From Leadbetterella sp040829825 (GTDB lineage: Bacteria; Bacteroidota; Bacteroidia; Cytophagales; Spirosomataceae): 64,000 nucleotides of DNA. Of this stretch, positions 10,206-18,273 are shown piece by piece (within the stretch, counting starts at the first letter, position 1; every line of letters begins with the position of its first letter). A program made the position numbers and the translations under genes. The stretch lies in the NCBI RefSeq assembly GCF_040829825.1, contig NZ_JBFOLH010000014.1. One strand, written 5' to 3'. The notes under the pieces were generated by a model. That model had not been told where the DNA came from, searched no databases, and saw nothing but the letters and a program-made list of their open reading frames with translations.

Positions 10206-10429
10206 TAGTCCAGAACAAGTTTTCTTTTATGGGGTGTTGTGTTATTTATTTCTCTTACTCTGATCTCCCTGCCATCTTTCGATTTCTTAACTACCCAACC
10301 GTTTTCTACAACTATCGTATGCCCCACAAGCAACATCGCATTCTGCGCTTTTTCTCTAAATGCAATTTTAGACTGCCTAGCCACCAATCTTTTTGTAAGA
10401 TATTCCGTCTTTTTCTCGCTATATTTCAT
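10205..10429 (-). CDS. small basic protein coupled to the zeta-like kinase (candidate antitoxin)
   Basis: About 74 residues from the ATG at 10429 (MKYSEKKTEYLTKRLVARQS). The reading frame stays open further upstream, but that part is AT-rich and reads like promoter DNA. The protein is Lys/Arg-rich, with a predicted helical N-terminus and a C-terminal part GHTIVVENGWVVKKSKDG. Its stop codon shares one base with the start of the zeta-like kinase. I do not recognise a named family. The position just upstream of a zeta-type kinase is where antitoxins sit in epsilon/zeta and PezAT systems, but nothing in the protein itself shows antitoxin function. Confidence 0.6.
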   Translation of the reverse strand: MKYSEKKTEYLTKRLVARQSKIAFREKAQNAMLLVGHTIVVENGWVVKKSKDGREIRVREINNTTPHKRKLVLD

Positions 10430-10584
10430 AAATGCATTTATTACTGCTAGTAAATATACAAATAATCTATAGATATCTGATGTTCTGAAATTCAATATTT
10501 GTTTTCTCCATCCCAAAAACTGCATTTAATTCAACTCCATTTTCAACCTGTTGTGCAACCACTATTGCATTCCTGATAAATGCA

Positions 10585-10618
10585 AAAGGCTGCTTCCCTC
10601 TTCAGGGAAGCAGCCTTT
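10585..10618 (-). terminator. terminator of the small outer-membrane protein gene
   Basis: Perfect 15-bp stem (AAAGGCTGCTTCCCT and its complement) with a CTTC loop, starting 16 bp past the stop codon at 10635 and flanked by A/T runs on both sides. The 10430-10634 interval holds only this and the AT-rich upstream region of the zeta cassette. Confidence 0.85.
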
Positions 10619-10634
10619 ATTGCGCACCTGCTTT

Positions 10635-11222
10635 TTACTTCACCGGGAAGCTCACCCCGGCATTGATCCCCCAGGAGTGATTGTAAACATCGGTCTTCGA
10701 CTTGTACATATCGGCCAGGCCCAACCCGTAATACAGGTCGGCATTCAGCCATATTTCTCTTGACAGGCGGATATTGGCACCGGCCGCTCCTTTCAGTCCA
10801 AAGTCTACTTTGTTATAGTCGTCTTTATTCAGGTTAACCTTGGTACCGCCCACATTGGTCAGGAAGCCTATGTAAGGACCGGCCATCAGCTTCGGCCGTA
10901 CGGCAGATCCTTTTTTCCCGAGATAGGCCACCCCGTAAACGGGTACCTGGATGTACCCGGCTTTAATTATTTCAGGAGAGTTGTTAAAGGCCGTTCCCAT
11001 AGAAGAATATAGCGCTTCCAGGCGGATTCCAAAGAAATCATTTTTCGAATGGTTCAGAAAAAGACCTACATTCAGGTCGGGCGACTTCCATTTCTCCGTT
11101 GAGATATCGCCCTTATAAACAGAAGAGTTGAATCCGATCATCGGACCGATAGAGGTAGTGGTTTGTGCAAACAGGCTGTTCATTCCCAAAATGAGGCCGA
11201 ACACTAAAATTGACTTTTTCAT
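10635..11222 (-). CDS. small outer-membrane beta-barrel protein
   Basis: 195 residues from the ATG at 11222, chosen because it begins a clean signal peptide (MKKSILVFGLILGMNSLFAQ) 34 bp downstream of a strong promoter. The mature part alternates short hydrophobic/aromatic strands with Gly/Asn turns (TSIGPMIGFNSS, LNVGLFLNH, IRLEALYSSMG, LKGAAGANIRL, WLNADLYYGLGL) and ends SWGINAGVSFPVK. This is the OmpA-like/PorT-like 8-strand barrel pattern (outer membrane beta-barrel domain) common in Bacteroidota. The function is unknown. It is monocistronic, with its own promoter and terminator. Confidence 0.8.
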   Translation of the reverse strand: MKKSILVFGLILGMNSLFAQTTTSIGPMIGFNSSVYKGDISTEKWKSPDLNVGLFLNHSKNDFFGIRLEALYSSMGTAFNNSPEIIKAGYIQVPVYGVAYLGKKGSAVRPKLMAGPYIGFLTNVGGTKVNLNKDDYNKVDFGLKGAAGANIRLSREIWLNADLYYGLGLADMYKSKTDVYNHSWGINAGVSFPVK

Positions 11223-11255
11223 GATTGATACTGGTTTAAAGTTTTTTTGATAGTG

Positions 11256-11288
11256 CAAAGGTACCGTAGCCAGGTAATTACCTCCAAA
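11256..11288 (-). promoter_or_regulatory. promoter TTTG-N21-TACCTTTG
   Basis: On the minus strand TTTG (11288-11285) is followed 21 bp later by TACCTTTG (11263-11256), an exact match to both Bacteroidota promoter boxes. Transcription would begin near 11250, giving a leader of roughly 28 nt before the ATG at 11222. Confidence 0.7.
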
Positions 11289-11611
11289 TCCCCCCTGCTG
11301 AGACAGGCTTGCCCGCCCACACTGCAGGTTCATTTTTTAAGGTCAAATTAAGCAGGAAGAAAAGGCCGCAGAAGCCTCAGGAGACCGGATTTTACTGAAG
11401 ATAAAAGGATTTCATGCCCTTGGGGAAACAGGGAGCAACCCCTCTCCGCCGGGCTGAATTAAAACGATATAAAAAAAGGGGGTGGCTTAAAATTTCGTTA
11501 AATCTTGTTTCAGGCCTGCTTACATTGCTGAAGAGACCGTTTTCTTTCATTTCCCGCACCGGAAAGCCCTCTTTTTTATAAGACTAAAAACAGGTGCAAA
11601 TGGTTGGAATG
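11289..11611. other. gene-free interval
   Basis: About 320 bp between the barrel-protein promoter and the terminator of the DUF11 gene. I see no convincing coding frame. It has A/T-rich stretches and a G-rich run near 11486-11495, but no clear hairpin or repeat. Confidence 0.5.
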
Positions 11612-11646
11612 AAAAAAAAGCGGACACTGTTTATTCAGCGTCCGCT
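11612..11646 (-). terminator. terminator of the DUF11 surface-protein gene
   Basis: On the minus strand AGCGGAC and GTCCGCT pair, with an inner CTG/CAG pair around a one-base mismatch, followed by eight T residues. It lies about 25 bp past the stop codon at 11672. Confidence 0.85.
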
Positions 11647-11671
11647 CTCCCGTTACCGGCCGGGTAATGTG

Positions 11672-14575
11672 TTACCTGATCCGGGTAGTCTTCACCGGCA
11701 GGCAATTCCCGCCTTTTTTACATATCGTGATGAGCGAAGTATCGAAATCATCTTCTCCCGGCTCATCGTTATTCCGGTCTTCGTCAAATACCGAATCTAT
11801 ATCTTTTCCACCCTTGGCGGCGCTGATTTCTGCTGCATTCCGGATAGACGCTTTGGCATTTGTACCCACCTTGAAGGTAATCTCCAGGCTGATCTCCTGC
11901 CCTGCAGGCAATGCCGGTACCGGGGTCACCAGCCTGGCTTTACCATCGGTAAGGGTCCAGTCGCTGCTGATCAGCTCCAGTCCTTCAGGCACATAATCTA
12001 CTACTTCCACATCAGTAGCATCCACTGTACCCTCATTGGTCACCGTAATTACAAATGTCACTTCATCGCCTTCTTTAAACACGGCCTTCTGACCGGCTTT
12101 TACCGTTTTACGAAGCGCCAGGTCAAATGCCCCTACCCTGATCACGATAGTGGCCTCGTCGCAGTTGGCCGGGTTGGTTTTTTCGCAGATGGTATACGGC
12201 AGCGTATAGGTACCTGAAGGAGTACCCGCCTCTACGGTTACCGTACCGTCAGGATTCAGCTTCACACCGGGTACTTCCGTACCGGTCACACTGTCTTTCA
12301 GCGCTACCGCAGCCGTTACTTCCGTACCGTTTACCTTAAACGTTATTTCCGAAGGATTTACCGGGGCATTGTTCAGCGAGTCATTGGCAAAAACAGCTCC
12401 CGGAGTAGTGTACTCCACCTCTGAGCTGACAGTTCCGAAGTCGTCATCGTCTGCTTTTATCGGGGCTTCTTCTTTTACCCGGATCAGGATAACGGCATCG
12501 TCGCAGTTGCCTGCATCAGCCCGCTCGCAAATGGTATACGGCAGCGTGTAGGTTCCCGCAGGAGTGCCTGCTTCTACGGTTACCGTACCGTCAGGATTCA
12601 GCTTCACACCGGGTACATCAGCACCGCTCACACTGTCTTTCAGGGCTACGGCAGCTGTCACTTCCGCACCGTTCACTTTAAAGATGATCAGCGAAGGATC
12701 TACCGGAACATTGTTCAGCGAGTCGTTGGCAAATACAGTCGCAGGTGTGGTATAGGTTACCGCAGAGGTAATGGTTCCGAAGTCATCGTTATCGGCATCA
12801 ATGGCTGTTGCGTCTTCCACCCGGATCAGGATAACGGCGTCATCACAAACAGTAGGCACGGCTTTGTCGCAAAGGGTGTACGTCAGGGTATATGTACCTG
12901 AAGGCGTACCTGCGTCTACCGTTACGGTACCGTCAGGATTCAGCTTCACGCCGGGTACATCAGCACCGCTCACACTGTCTTTCAGCGCTACCGCAGCCGT
13001 TACCTCGGTACCGTTTACTTTAAGAATCACCTGTGCCGGATCTACCGGTGCATTGTTCAGGGTATCGTTGGCAAAAACGGCGCCGGGTGTGGTATACGCC
13101 ACGGTAGAGTTTCTTGACCCGAAGTCGTCATCATTGGCCCTGATTCTGGAATTGATCCCGAAGTTATTCATGATGAGGTTTCCGCTGCCTGTTGCCGGAA
13201 CAGAAAGAGAAAGAATCCCGTCTGTGGTACCGTCTTTGGTACCGTTAGCCCCTTCACCGGTTGAATACCAACCTGAAGGCAGGTCAGAAGTGGCCGATCC
13301 TCCGGCCTGGGTATGCAGAACCACTTTATAGTTACCGTCTTCTATGTCATAAAATGTATAGCCCCCGTTTTCTACAGGAACGGTAGCCAGCACATTCCCT
13401 GCCATATCGGTTAGGGAAACATACAGCTGCAGTCCGTTTACCAGCGAGCCGTCTTGTCCGCCGGTATGCGCATTAATGGTTGACGGATCAGGTGCGGCAT
13501 CGTGAAATATCCGGCCGCCCACATTGTTCGCTAACATAAAGAAGCCGCCGCCGGCCATAAAATCCAGGCCGCCGTCTGAGGTTCCGTCGGTCTCCGTCGG
13601 GAAACCGGCTGAAAGGTCTACCAGGTTCTGTCCGTCACCGGTTGATGTTACGTCATTGGCAAAAAGACTGATCCCGTAAAACATTTCATCGGCACCCACG
13701 CCCAGGTCCTGCAGGCTGATGAAGGTTCCGTATACCGTTTGTGCTCCCAGCAGCTGGCTGGGTTTCAGGTTACCGGATTCTCCGCCGTCTCTTTGAAATA
13801 CAACCGACTTAAACGAAGCATCGGTTCCGCCCCAGGCGGTTGTTTTATCGGCCGTTTTCAGGTCACCGAGGCCGGTTACCTGCTTATCTCCCCCACCGGA
13901 AAGCGACTTGATAAGGGCAAATTTAAATGAATCGTTACCGCCCCGCTCCATGATCAGTATACCTGAGCGGTTAAGCATGCTGGCATTGGAAGGCGCTTTG
14001 ATCCCGTTTTCAAAAATGAGGTCAATCCGCTCCACGTTATTGTGCGTCTGGCCGTTGTTGGAAAATACGTTGTCCGAACCCCGGTTAAACACATAGCTGT
14101 TGATCAGTCCTTCCACTTCATTTACATAATCGGGGGCCAGGTACAGTGTATTGTTTGCCGGGTCTTCTGCCACTTCAAAGAAGGCTGTAGCTTTGTTCCC
14201 CGCTACCGAGTTATCAATTCGCTTCAGCACCACTTTGGTGAAAGGCGTATTTCCCTGCTCACCCCGAACGTAGGTCCGGCCGTCTACCTGGAAGCTGCTG
14301 ATCACCCGGTTAAAACCATTCGCACCGGCATTTTCCTTTCCGAAATTCACATTAAATTCCGTATTCGTATAGTAATTGGTACCGTTATCCGGACCGTATC
14401 CGTTAATGGTATACGAATAAGGGGTTACGCCCACCTGGGTCGTTACAAAGTTTGAGGGAGCCTTTTGCGCCGCAGCCGGCAGGAAGAAAATGAACAGCAA
14501 CAGGCTTAAGGCTGATTTCAGCAAAGAAAAAGCCTTTTTGTCCGGTTGAAACTGGTATGTAAAAACGTGATTCAT
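11672..14575 (-). CDS. large secreted surface protein with three tandem repeats and a DUF11 domain
   Basis: 967 residues. The signal peptide ends near LPAAAQ (about residue 37). Residues ~38-480 are a long beta-rich region (DFMAGGGFFMLANNVGG; an SpaA/Cna-B-like stretch ADGNYKVVLHTQAGG near 430). Residues ~477-818 are three near-identical 114-residue repeats, each with TTPGAVFANDSLNN, VTAAVALKDSV, LNPDGTVTVEAGTP and a paired Cys segment (CDKAVPTVCDDA). A DUF11 domain follows (FDLALRKTV to ISAAKGGKD) and the protein ends with a short basic tail (NCLPVKTTRIR). Proteins of this type are surface adhesins or matrix proteins of Bacteroidota. I see no type IX secretion C-terminal domain, which is unusual for the class. 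It is monocistronic. Confidence 0.85.
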   Translation of the reverse strand: MNHVFTYQFQPDKKAFSLLKSALSLLLFIFFLPAAAQKAPSNFVTTQVGVTPYSYTINGYGPDNGTNYYTNTEFNVNFGKENAGANGFNRVISSFQVDGRTYVRGEQGNTPFTKVVLKRIDNSVAGNKATAFFEVAEDPANNTLYLAPDYVNEVEGLINSYVFNRGSDNVFSNNGQTHNNVERIDLIFENGIKAPSNASMLNRSGILIMERGGNDSFKFALIKSLSGGGDKQVTGLGDLKTADKTTAWGGTDASFKSVVFQRDGGESGNLKPSQLLGAQTVYGTFISLQDLGVGADEMFYGISLFANDVTSTGDGQNLVDLSAGFPTETDGTSDGGLDFMAGGGFFMLANNVGGRIFHDAAPDPSTINAHTGGQDGSLVNGLQLYVSLTDMAGNVLATVPVENGGYTFYDIEDGNYKVVLHTQAGGSATSDLPSGWYSTGEGANGTKDGTTDGILSLSVPATGSGNLIMNNFGINSRIRANDDDFGSRNSTVAYTTPGAVFANDTLNNAPVDPAQVILKVNGTEVTAAVALKDSVSGADVPGVKLNPDGTVTVDAGTPSGTYTLTYTLCDKAVPTVCDDAVILIRVEDATAIDADNDDFGTITSAVTYTTPATVFANDSLNNVPVDPSLIIFKVNGAEVTAAVALKDSVSGADVPGVKLNPDGTVTVEAGTPAGTYTLPYTICERADAGNCDDAVILIRVKEEAPIKADDDDFGTVSSEVEYTTPGAVFANDSLNNAPVNPSEITFKVNGTEVTAAVALKDSVTGTEVPGVKLNPDGTVTVEAGTPSGTYTLPYTICEKTNPANCDEATIVIRVGAFDLALRKTVKAGQKAVFKEGDEVTFVITVTNEGTVDATDVEVVDYVPEGLELISSDWTLTDGKARLVTPVPALPAGQEISLEITFKVGTNAKASIRNAAEISAAKGGKDIDSVFDEDRNNDEPGEDDFDTSLITICKKGGNCLPVKTTRIR
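12120..13145 (-). repeat. three 342-bp tandem coding repeats
   Basis: The segment GTACCGTCAGGATTCAGC recurs exactly 342 bp apart, near 12244, 12586 and 12928, and neighbouring blocks keep the same spacing. Three units (about 13145-12804, 12803-12462, 12461-12120) encode 114 residues each inside the DUF11 surface protein. Long stretches are identical at the DNA level, implying recent duplication or gene conversion. Confidence 0.85.
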
Positions 14576-15013
14576 AAATTATGTATTTTAGCGACTTAAT
14601 TCTATCCGCAACAGGAGCAATGCTCCTACCTTGTTAGTATCTGCAAAAAGTAAGCCGTTTTTTCAAATCCCGTTACCGGTCATGGCCCGTTCCCTGCAAA
14701 ATAATCCGGCAGCGACTGCTGCTGTACCCTCCGGAGAACCGGCCTGCCGGCCCGCACATTCCCGGATATGCCCTGCAGAAATCATATAATCGTCTGATTA
14801 TAATAATTTTACAGTATACTTACAAGAAAGAACAGAATAAAAAGAAGCTACAGGAGGAGCCCCGGCAAACAACCGGCAAAGGCAGGGTAGCTCCCTGCCG
14901 GGAAAGGGAAATTTCAGGAAAACAGGTGCTTATGCGTGTTTCAGGGAAAAGGCAGCATAATCTAAAATCATGCCACAATTTCTCAACCCGAAAAATAAAT
15001 CTTACCCCGGCGG
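14576..15013. other. 438-bp gene-free interval with small hairpins
   Basis: Between thiL and the DUF11 gene, both on the minus strand. It holds a short hairpin AGGAG-CAATG-CTCCT (14613-14627) about 40-50 bp upstream of the DUF11 start, an AT-rich block near 14785-14830, a tandem CCGGCAAA pair, and a 7-bp stem GGCAGGG/CCCTGCC (14881-14899). The last could be a late terminator for thiL, though only three T residues follow on that strand. No coding frame is convincing. Confidence 0.5.
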
Positions 15014-16021
15014 TTATTTCCAGCCGGGTGCCGTAATGCGCGTACGTTCGCCGGAGTTCAGCACCAGCCAGTTTTCTTTTTCGTTGTTCACAAAGCCGAT
15101 GGGCGTAATGTCAGTGATAGCTTTGATTTTTTCGAAATCTTCCTGGCGTATGGTCATCAGCAGCTCATAGTCTTCTCCCCCGTTTACTACAGCCACTACC
15201 GGGTTGATATTGAGCTCGGTACTGGTTTCCAGGGTTATATTTTCGATAGGAATATTCTCAAAAAAAACGGTAAAGCCGTTGCCCGACTGCCGCGAGAGGT
15301 GAAGAATCTCAGAGGCCAGTCCGTCAGAAATATCAATCATGGAAGTAGGCACCACGTCTTTTTCCGCCAGCTCGTGAATAATGTCCATCCGGGCCTCCGG
15401 CTTCAGCTGCCGGCCTACTAGATACGATTTGTCTTCTATACGGGGTACCATGTTCGGGTTGGCCAGGAACTCCTGCTTTTCTCTTTCCAGCACCTGCAGC
15501 CCCATATAAGCCGCACCCAGGTCTCCGGTAACGCACACGATATCATTCTCGCGTGAGCCGCTGCGCAAAGTGATCTTTTCAGCTGCCGCCTCACCAAATA
15601 CCGACACCGATATGACCAGCCCCGAGCGACTGGCAGAAGTATCGCCTCCCACCAGGTCTACCTGGTAAGCCTCGCAGGCCAGGTGAATGCCCTCGTACAG
15701 CTCGTCAATGGCTTCCAGACCGAAACGATTGCTCAGTCCCAGAGACACCGTTACCTGCCGGGGAATACCGTTCATGGCGGCAATGTCTGAAACGTTCACG
15801 GCCACGGCCTTATACCCCAGATGCTTTAAGGGAGCATACGATAAGTCAAAATGAACGCCTTCTATCAGCAGATCGGTAGAAAGAAGTCCGTAATGATCAC
15901 CCCGGTCTATCACCGCGGCATCATCTCCTATCCCGTTGACTGAGCTGGCATTCCGGATAACGGTTTTCTCCTTTATATGTTCGATCAGGCCGAACTCCCC
16001 AAGATCTTCTAATGTCTTCAT
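15014..16021 (-). CDS. thiL: thiamine-monophosphate kinase
   Basis: About 335 residues. It phosphorylates thiamine monophosphate to the cofactor thiamine pyrophosphate. It has the AIRS/PurM-like fold with an N-terminal LGEFGLIEHI, the metal/ATP loop GIGDDAAVID, STDLLIEGVHFD, and the glycine-rich C-terminal DISDGLASEILHL and GGEDYELL, all hallmark ThiL motifs. The start is set at the ATG at 16021: a reading frame beginning 15 bp upstream would start inside the TACCTTTG promoter box. The predicted transcription start falls on or next to this ATG, so the mRNA may be leaderless. No TPP riboswitch fits in front of it. Confidence 0.95.
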   Translation of the reverse strand: MKTLEDLGEFGLIEHIKEKTVIRNASSVNGIGDDAAVIDRGDHYGLLSTDLLIEGVHFDLSYAPLKHLGYKAVAVNVSDIAAMNGIPRQVTVSLGLSNRFGLEAIDELYEGIHLACEAYQVDLVGGDTSASRSGLVISVSVFGEAAAEKITLRSGSRENDIVCVTGDLGAAYMGLQVLEREKQEFLANPNMVPRIEDKSYLVGRQLKPEARMDIIHELAEKDVVPTSMIDISDGLASEILHLSRQSGNGFTVFFENIPIENITLETSTELNINPVVAVVNGGEDYELLMTIRQEDFEKIKAITDITPIGFVNNEKENWLVLNSGERTRITAPGWK

Positions 16022-16025
16022 GCGG

Positions 16026-16053
16026 CAAAGGTACAAAAAAAACAGTGGCTCAA
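16026..16053 (-). promoter_or_regulatory. thiL promoter TTG-N17-TACCTTTG
   Basis: On the minus strand TTG (16053-16051), a 17-bp spacer and TACCTTTG (16033-16026) lie only 4 bp ahead of the ATG. The expected start point is about 5 nt after the box, at the initiation codon. Confidence 0.6.
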
Positions 16054-16327
16054 CAGGCTGCCGGGGTTCCCTTTTTAGTGGTCAACCTGGCCGGAAAATG
16101 ACTTCGAAAAGAGGAGAATACGTTTTGATTCCGGAAATTCCTCAAAAAATATAATATTTTTTTTCGATATAAAAAGTTCGCATTTGAGAGATATTTACTA
16201 CTATACCCCTCTTATTAACAGTATATTAATTATGTAGAGTTTATATTTTTCGACCGAAAAAAAACCGGTTAAAGATAATTTTCAAAAAAAATACGTTTTG
16301 TACTTTTTTTTAATTCCAAAAAGCTGT

Positions 16328-16335
16328 TAAATTTG
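16328..16335 (+). promoter_or_regulatory. TAAATTTG -7 box of the possible small RNA
   Basis: An exact TAnnTTTG match followed by GC, at the downstream end of a strongly AT-rich block (16140-16330). The upstream region is T-rich rather than a clear TTTG at the right spacing. Confidence 0.4.
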
Positions 16336-16340
16336 CAATG

Positions 16341-16451
16341 TCAAAATGATAATGCAACCGATACTCTGTAAGGAGTTAAGGTTTAAAGATAAAAGTTGTG
16401 TGGATTTAGTAGCGGGAAAGGCTGGGGCAATTGCTCCAGTCCTTTTTTTTT
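16341..16451 (+). ncRNA. candidate ~110-nt small RNA or attenuated leader upstream of pdhB
   Basis: A -7 box at 16328-16335 predicts a transcript starting near 16341, and a hairpin with a long T run ends it at about 16451. No convincing protein is encoded. The 16022-16594 interval contains no other gene. It could be an independent small RNA, or a terminated leader whose read-through would reach pdhB 143 bp further on. I do not recognise an RNA family. Confidence 0.35.
16420..16451 (+). terminator. intrinsic terminator upstream of pdhB
   Basis: GGCTGGGGC-AATT-GCTCCAGTC forms a 9-bp stem with two G-U pairs, followed by CTTTTTTTTT. It lies ahead of, not behind, a coding region, so it ends a non-coding transcript. 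Confidence 0.75.
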
Positions 16452-16524
16452 AACCGCACGGGATTATTATCCGTACAGTACATATCAGCAGACATCTGTT
16501 GTTAAGGACTTCCATAAAAAATCA

Positions 16525-16556
16525 TTTTCTTATTTGGCCCGCATACATTATTTTTG
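16525..16556 (+). promoter_or_regulatory. pdhB promoter TTTTC-N19-TATTTTTG
   Basis: TATTTTTG at 16549-16556 matches TAnnTTTG, with TTTTC (16525-16529) exactly 19 bp upstream, the same layout as the purL promoter. The expected start is near 16562, leaving a leader of about 33 nt. Confidence 0.6.
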
Positions 16557-16594
16557 TACCCATTACAGAGGTAGAATCCTTCAAAAAGTTTAAT

Positions 16595-17578
16595 ATGAGA
16601 GAAATTCAATTCCGAGATGCCGTTAAAGAAGCTATGACAGAAGAAATGCGTAGAGACGAAACGGTTTTTTTAATGGGTGAAGAGGTAGCAGAATATAATG
16701 GTGCTTACAAGGCCAGCCAGGGAATGCTGGACGAGTTCGGCCCTAAGCGGGTTATTGACACGCCCATCGCTGAGCTTGGTTTCGGCGGTATAGGTGTAGG
16801 GGCTGCCATGAACGGCTGCCGGCCTATCATTGAGTTTATGACCTTTAACTTTTCATTGGTTGCCATAGACCAGATTATCAACAGTGCGGCCAAGGTGATG
16901 GCAATGTCAGCCGGACAATACTCCTGCCCCATTGTTTTCCGCGGGCCTACCGGAAATGCCGGCCAGCTGGGCGCCCAGCACTCGCAGAACTTCGAGAACT
17001 GGTATGCCAATACTCCCGGCCTGAAAGTGGTGGTTCCTTCCAATCCGTACGATGTCAAAGGACTTCTGAAGTCGTCGATCCGGGACAATGACCCGGTTAT
17101 TTTTATGGAGTCGGAGCAGATGTACGGTGACAAGGGAGAAGTGCCTGAAGGCGAATACCTGATTCCGCTGGGACAGGCCCATGTGATCCAGGAAGGAAGT
17201 GACGTTACGCTTGTTTCTTTCGGTAAGATGATTCCGCGCGTGGTTAAACCGGCGGTAGAGCAGCTGCAAAAAGAAGGCATCAGCGTGGAGCTGATCGACC
17301 TGCGCACCGTTCGGCCTATCGATTATGCCACCGTAGTGAATTCGGTGAAGAAAACCAACCGCTGCGTGGTGGTAGAAGAAGCATGGCCTCTGGCTGCTAT
17401 CTCAAGCGAAATCAGCTACCACCTGCAAAGAAATGCTTTTGATTACCTCGATGCCCCGGTGATCCGTGTAAACAGCATGGATATCCCGTTACACTATGCC
17501 CCCACGCTGATTGAAGCTACGCTTCCTAACGTGGAACGCACGGTGAAAGCAGTAAAAGAGGTTTTATACCGGAAATAA
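16595..17578 (+). CDS. pdhB: pyruvate dehydrogenase E1 component, beta subunit
   Basis: 327 residues starting MREIQFRDAVKEAMTEEMRRD. With the alpha subunit it decarboxylates pyruvate on thiamine pyrophosphate and passes the acetyl group to E2 lipoate. Family motifs are FLMGEEVAEYNGAYKASQG (cofactor-side Glu), DTPIAELGFGGIGVGAAMNG, FRGPTGNAGQLGAQHSQ and the C-terminal transketolase domain with DLRTVRPID and VVVEEAWPLAAIS. The frame is open upstream to about 16499, but that segment contains the promoter, so the ATG at 16595 is used. The alpha subunit and E2 are not in the window. A 2-oxoisovalerate (BCKDH) beta subunit is less likely by motif match. An inverted repeat separates its end from the convergent thioredoxin gene. 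Confidence 0.93.
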   Translation: MREIQFRDAVKEAMTEEMRRDETVFLMGEEVAEYNGAYKASQGMLDEFGPKRVIDTPIAELGFGGIGVGAAMNGCRPIIEFMTFNFSLVAIDQIINSAAKVMAMSAGQYSCPIVFRGPTGNAGQLGAQHSQNFENWYANTPGLKVVVPSNPYDVKGLLKSSIRDNDPVIFMESEQMYGDKGEVPEGEYLIPLGQAHVIQEGSDVTLVSFGKMIPRVVKPAVEQLQKEGISVELIDLRTVRPIDYATVVNSVKKTNRCVVVEEAWPLAAISSEISYHLQRNAFDYLDAPVIRVNSMDIPLHYAPTLIEATLPNVERTVKAVKEVLYRK

Positions 17579-17595
17579 ATAACCGGCACAAAACG

Positions 17596-17644
17596 CAGAT
17601 GACGCAGATTCAACGGGCAATGCCGGTAAATTCTGCGTCATCTG
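17596..17644. repeat. inverted repeat of the GCAGATG dispersed family (convergent gene ends)
   Basis: CAGATGACGCAGA (17596-17608) and its exact complement TCTGCGTCATCTG (17632-17644) form a 13-bp stem around a loop containing TCAACGGGCAATGCCGG. It lies between the convergent pdhB and thioredoxin genes and probably ends both transcripts. The left arm and TCAACGG resemble the element at 30554. Confidence 0.75.
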
Positions 17645-17668
17645 TATTTTTAAATCCGCACACCTCCG

Positions 17669-18190
17669 TTACTTGTACGTTTTAGCATACGTACCCGTCT
17701 TGAAAGCTTCAAACGGCTCGTTTTTATAATGGTTGCCCCCGATAAAGGTAATGACCTGGTGGAAAGGCCTAGCCTCCATATAGCCGGGTACCGGCTGAAT
17801 CATATTAAACTTTTCATCGAGGTAAACAATGCTGGGATAGCTCATTTTGCCCTCTAGCAGCGCAATGGCCGCCCCGTGGGCCCGGTTAGCCGCATCAAAC
17901 CTGTAAACCTTGTCGCCGAGCTTTACATCTTTGCGGCTTTCGGCATTAAATTTAACCGCATAGTAATTCCGGTTCACATAATCCACCACTTTCTCGTTGG
18001 TAAAAGTCTTCTGGTCCATTACCTTACACCAGCCGCACCAGTCGGTATATACATCAATCAGTATCTTGCGGGGTTCTGCCTGGGTTTTGGCAAATGCCTC
18101 CTCCAGGGTCATCCAGTTGATTTTCTTATTTTGCGAAAAAACCGGACCCGCACCCAGCAGAAGAAGTACCACTACACTCCATTGCTTCAT
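17669..18190 (-). CDS. periplasmic thioredoxin-family protein
   Basis: 173 residues with a signal peptide (MKQWSVVVLLLLGAGPVFSQ). The thioredoxin active site is W-C-G-W-C-K (Cys52, Cys55) after ILIDVYTD, followed by a single long thioredoxin domain with the cis-proline in SYPSIVYLDE. This is the DUF255/Thioredoxin_7-type secreted oxidoreductase common in Bacteroidota. It likely reduces or isomerises disulfides in the periplasm; the partner is unknown. It converges on pdhB. Confidence 0.88.
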   Translation of the reverse strand: MKQWSVVVLLLLGAGPVFSQNKKINWMTLEEAFAKTQAEPRKILIDVYTDWCGWCKVMDQKTFTNEKVVDYVNRNYYAVKFNAESRKDVKLGDKVYRFDAANRAHGAAIALLEGKMSYPSIVYLDEKFNMIQPVPGYMEARPFHQVITFIGGNHYKNEPFEAFKTGTYAKTYK

Positions 18191-18246
18191 TTATTCTCGT
18201 TTATTATAATACAACGCAAAAGAGGCGCCAAAAGTGATAAATATAT

Positions 18247-18254
18247 TAGATTTG
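18247..18254 (+). promoter_or_regulatory. TAGATTTG -7 box of the M20 amidohydrolase
   Basis: Exact TAnnTTTG match ending one base before an ATG at 18256. Since transcription should start about 5 nt after the box, that ATG would be outside or at the very end of the mRNA, which favours the next in-frame ATG at 18274. No TTTG at -33 was found. Confidence 0.45.
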
Positions 18255-18273
18255 CATGAAAAAGCGCAAGGCA

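Noticed and set aside
16019..16060. TPP riboswitch in front of thiL
   Set aside because: The promoter sits at the start codon, so there is no leader to fold.
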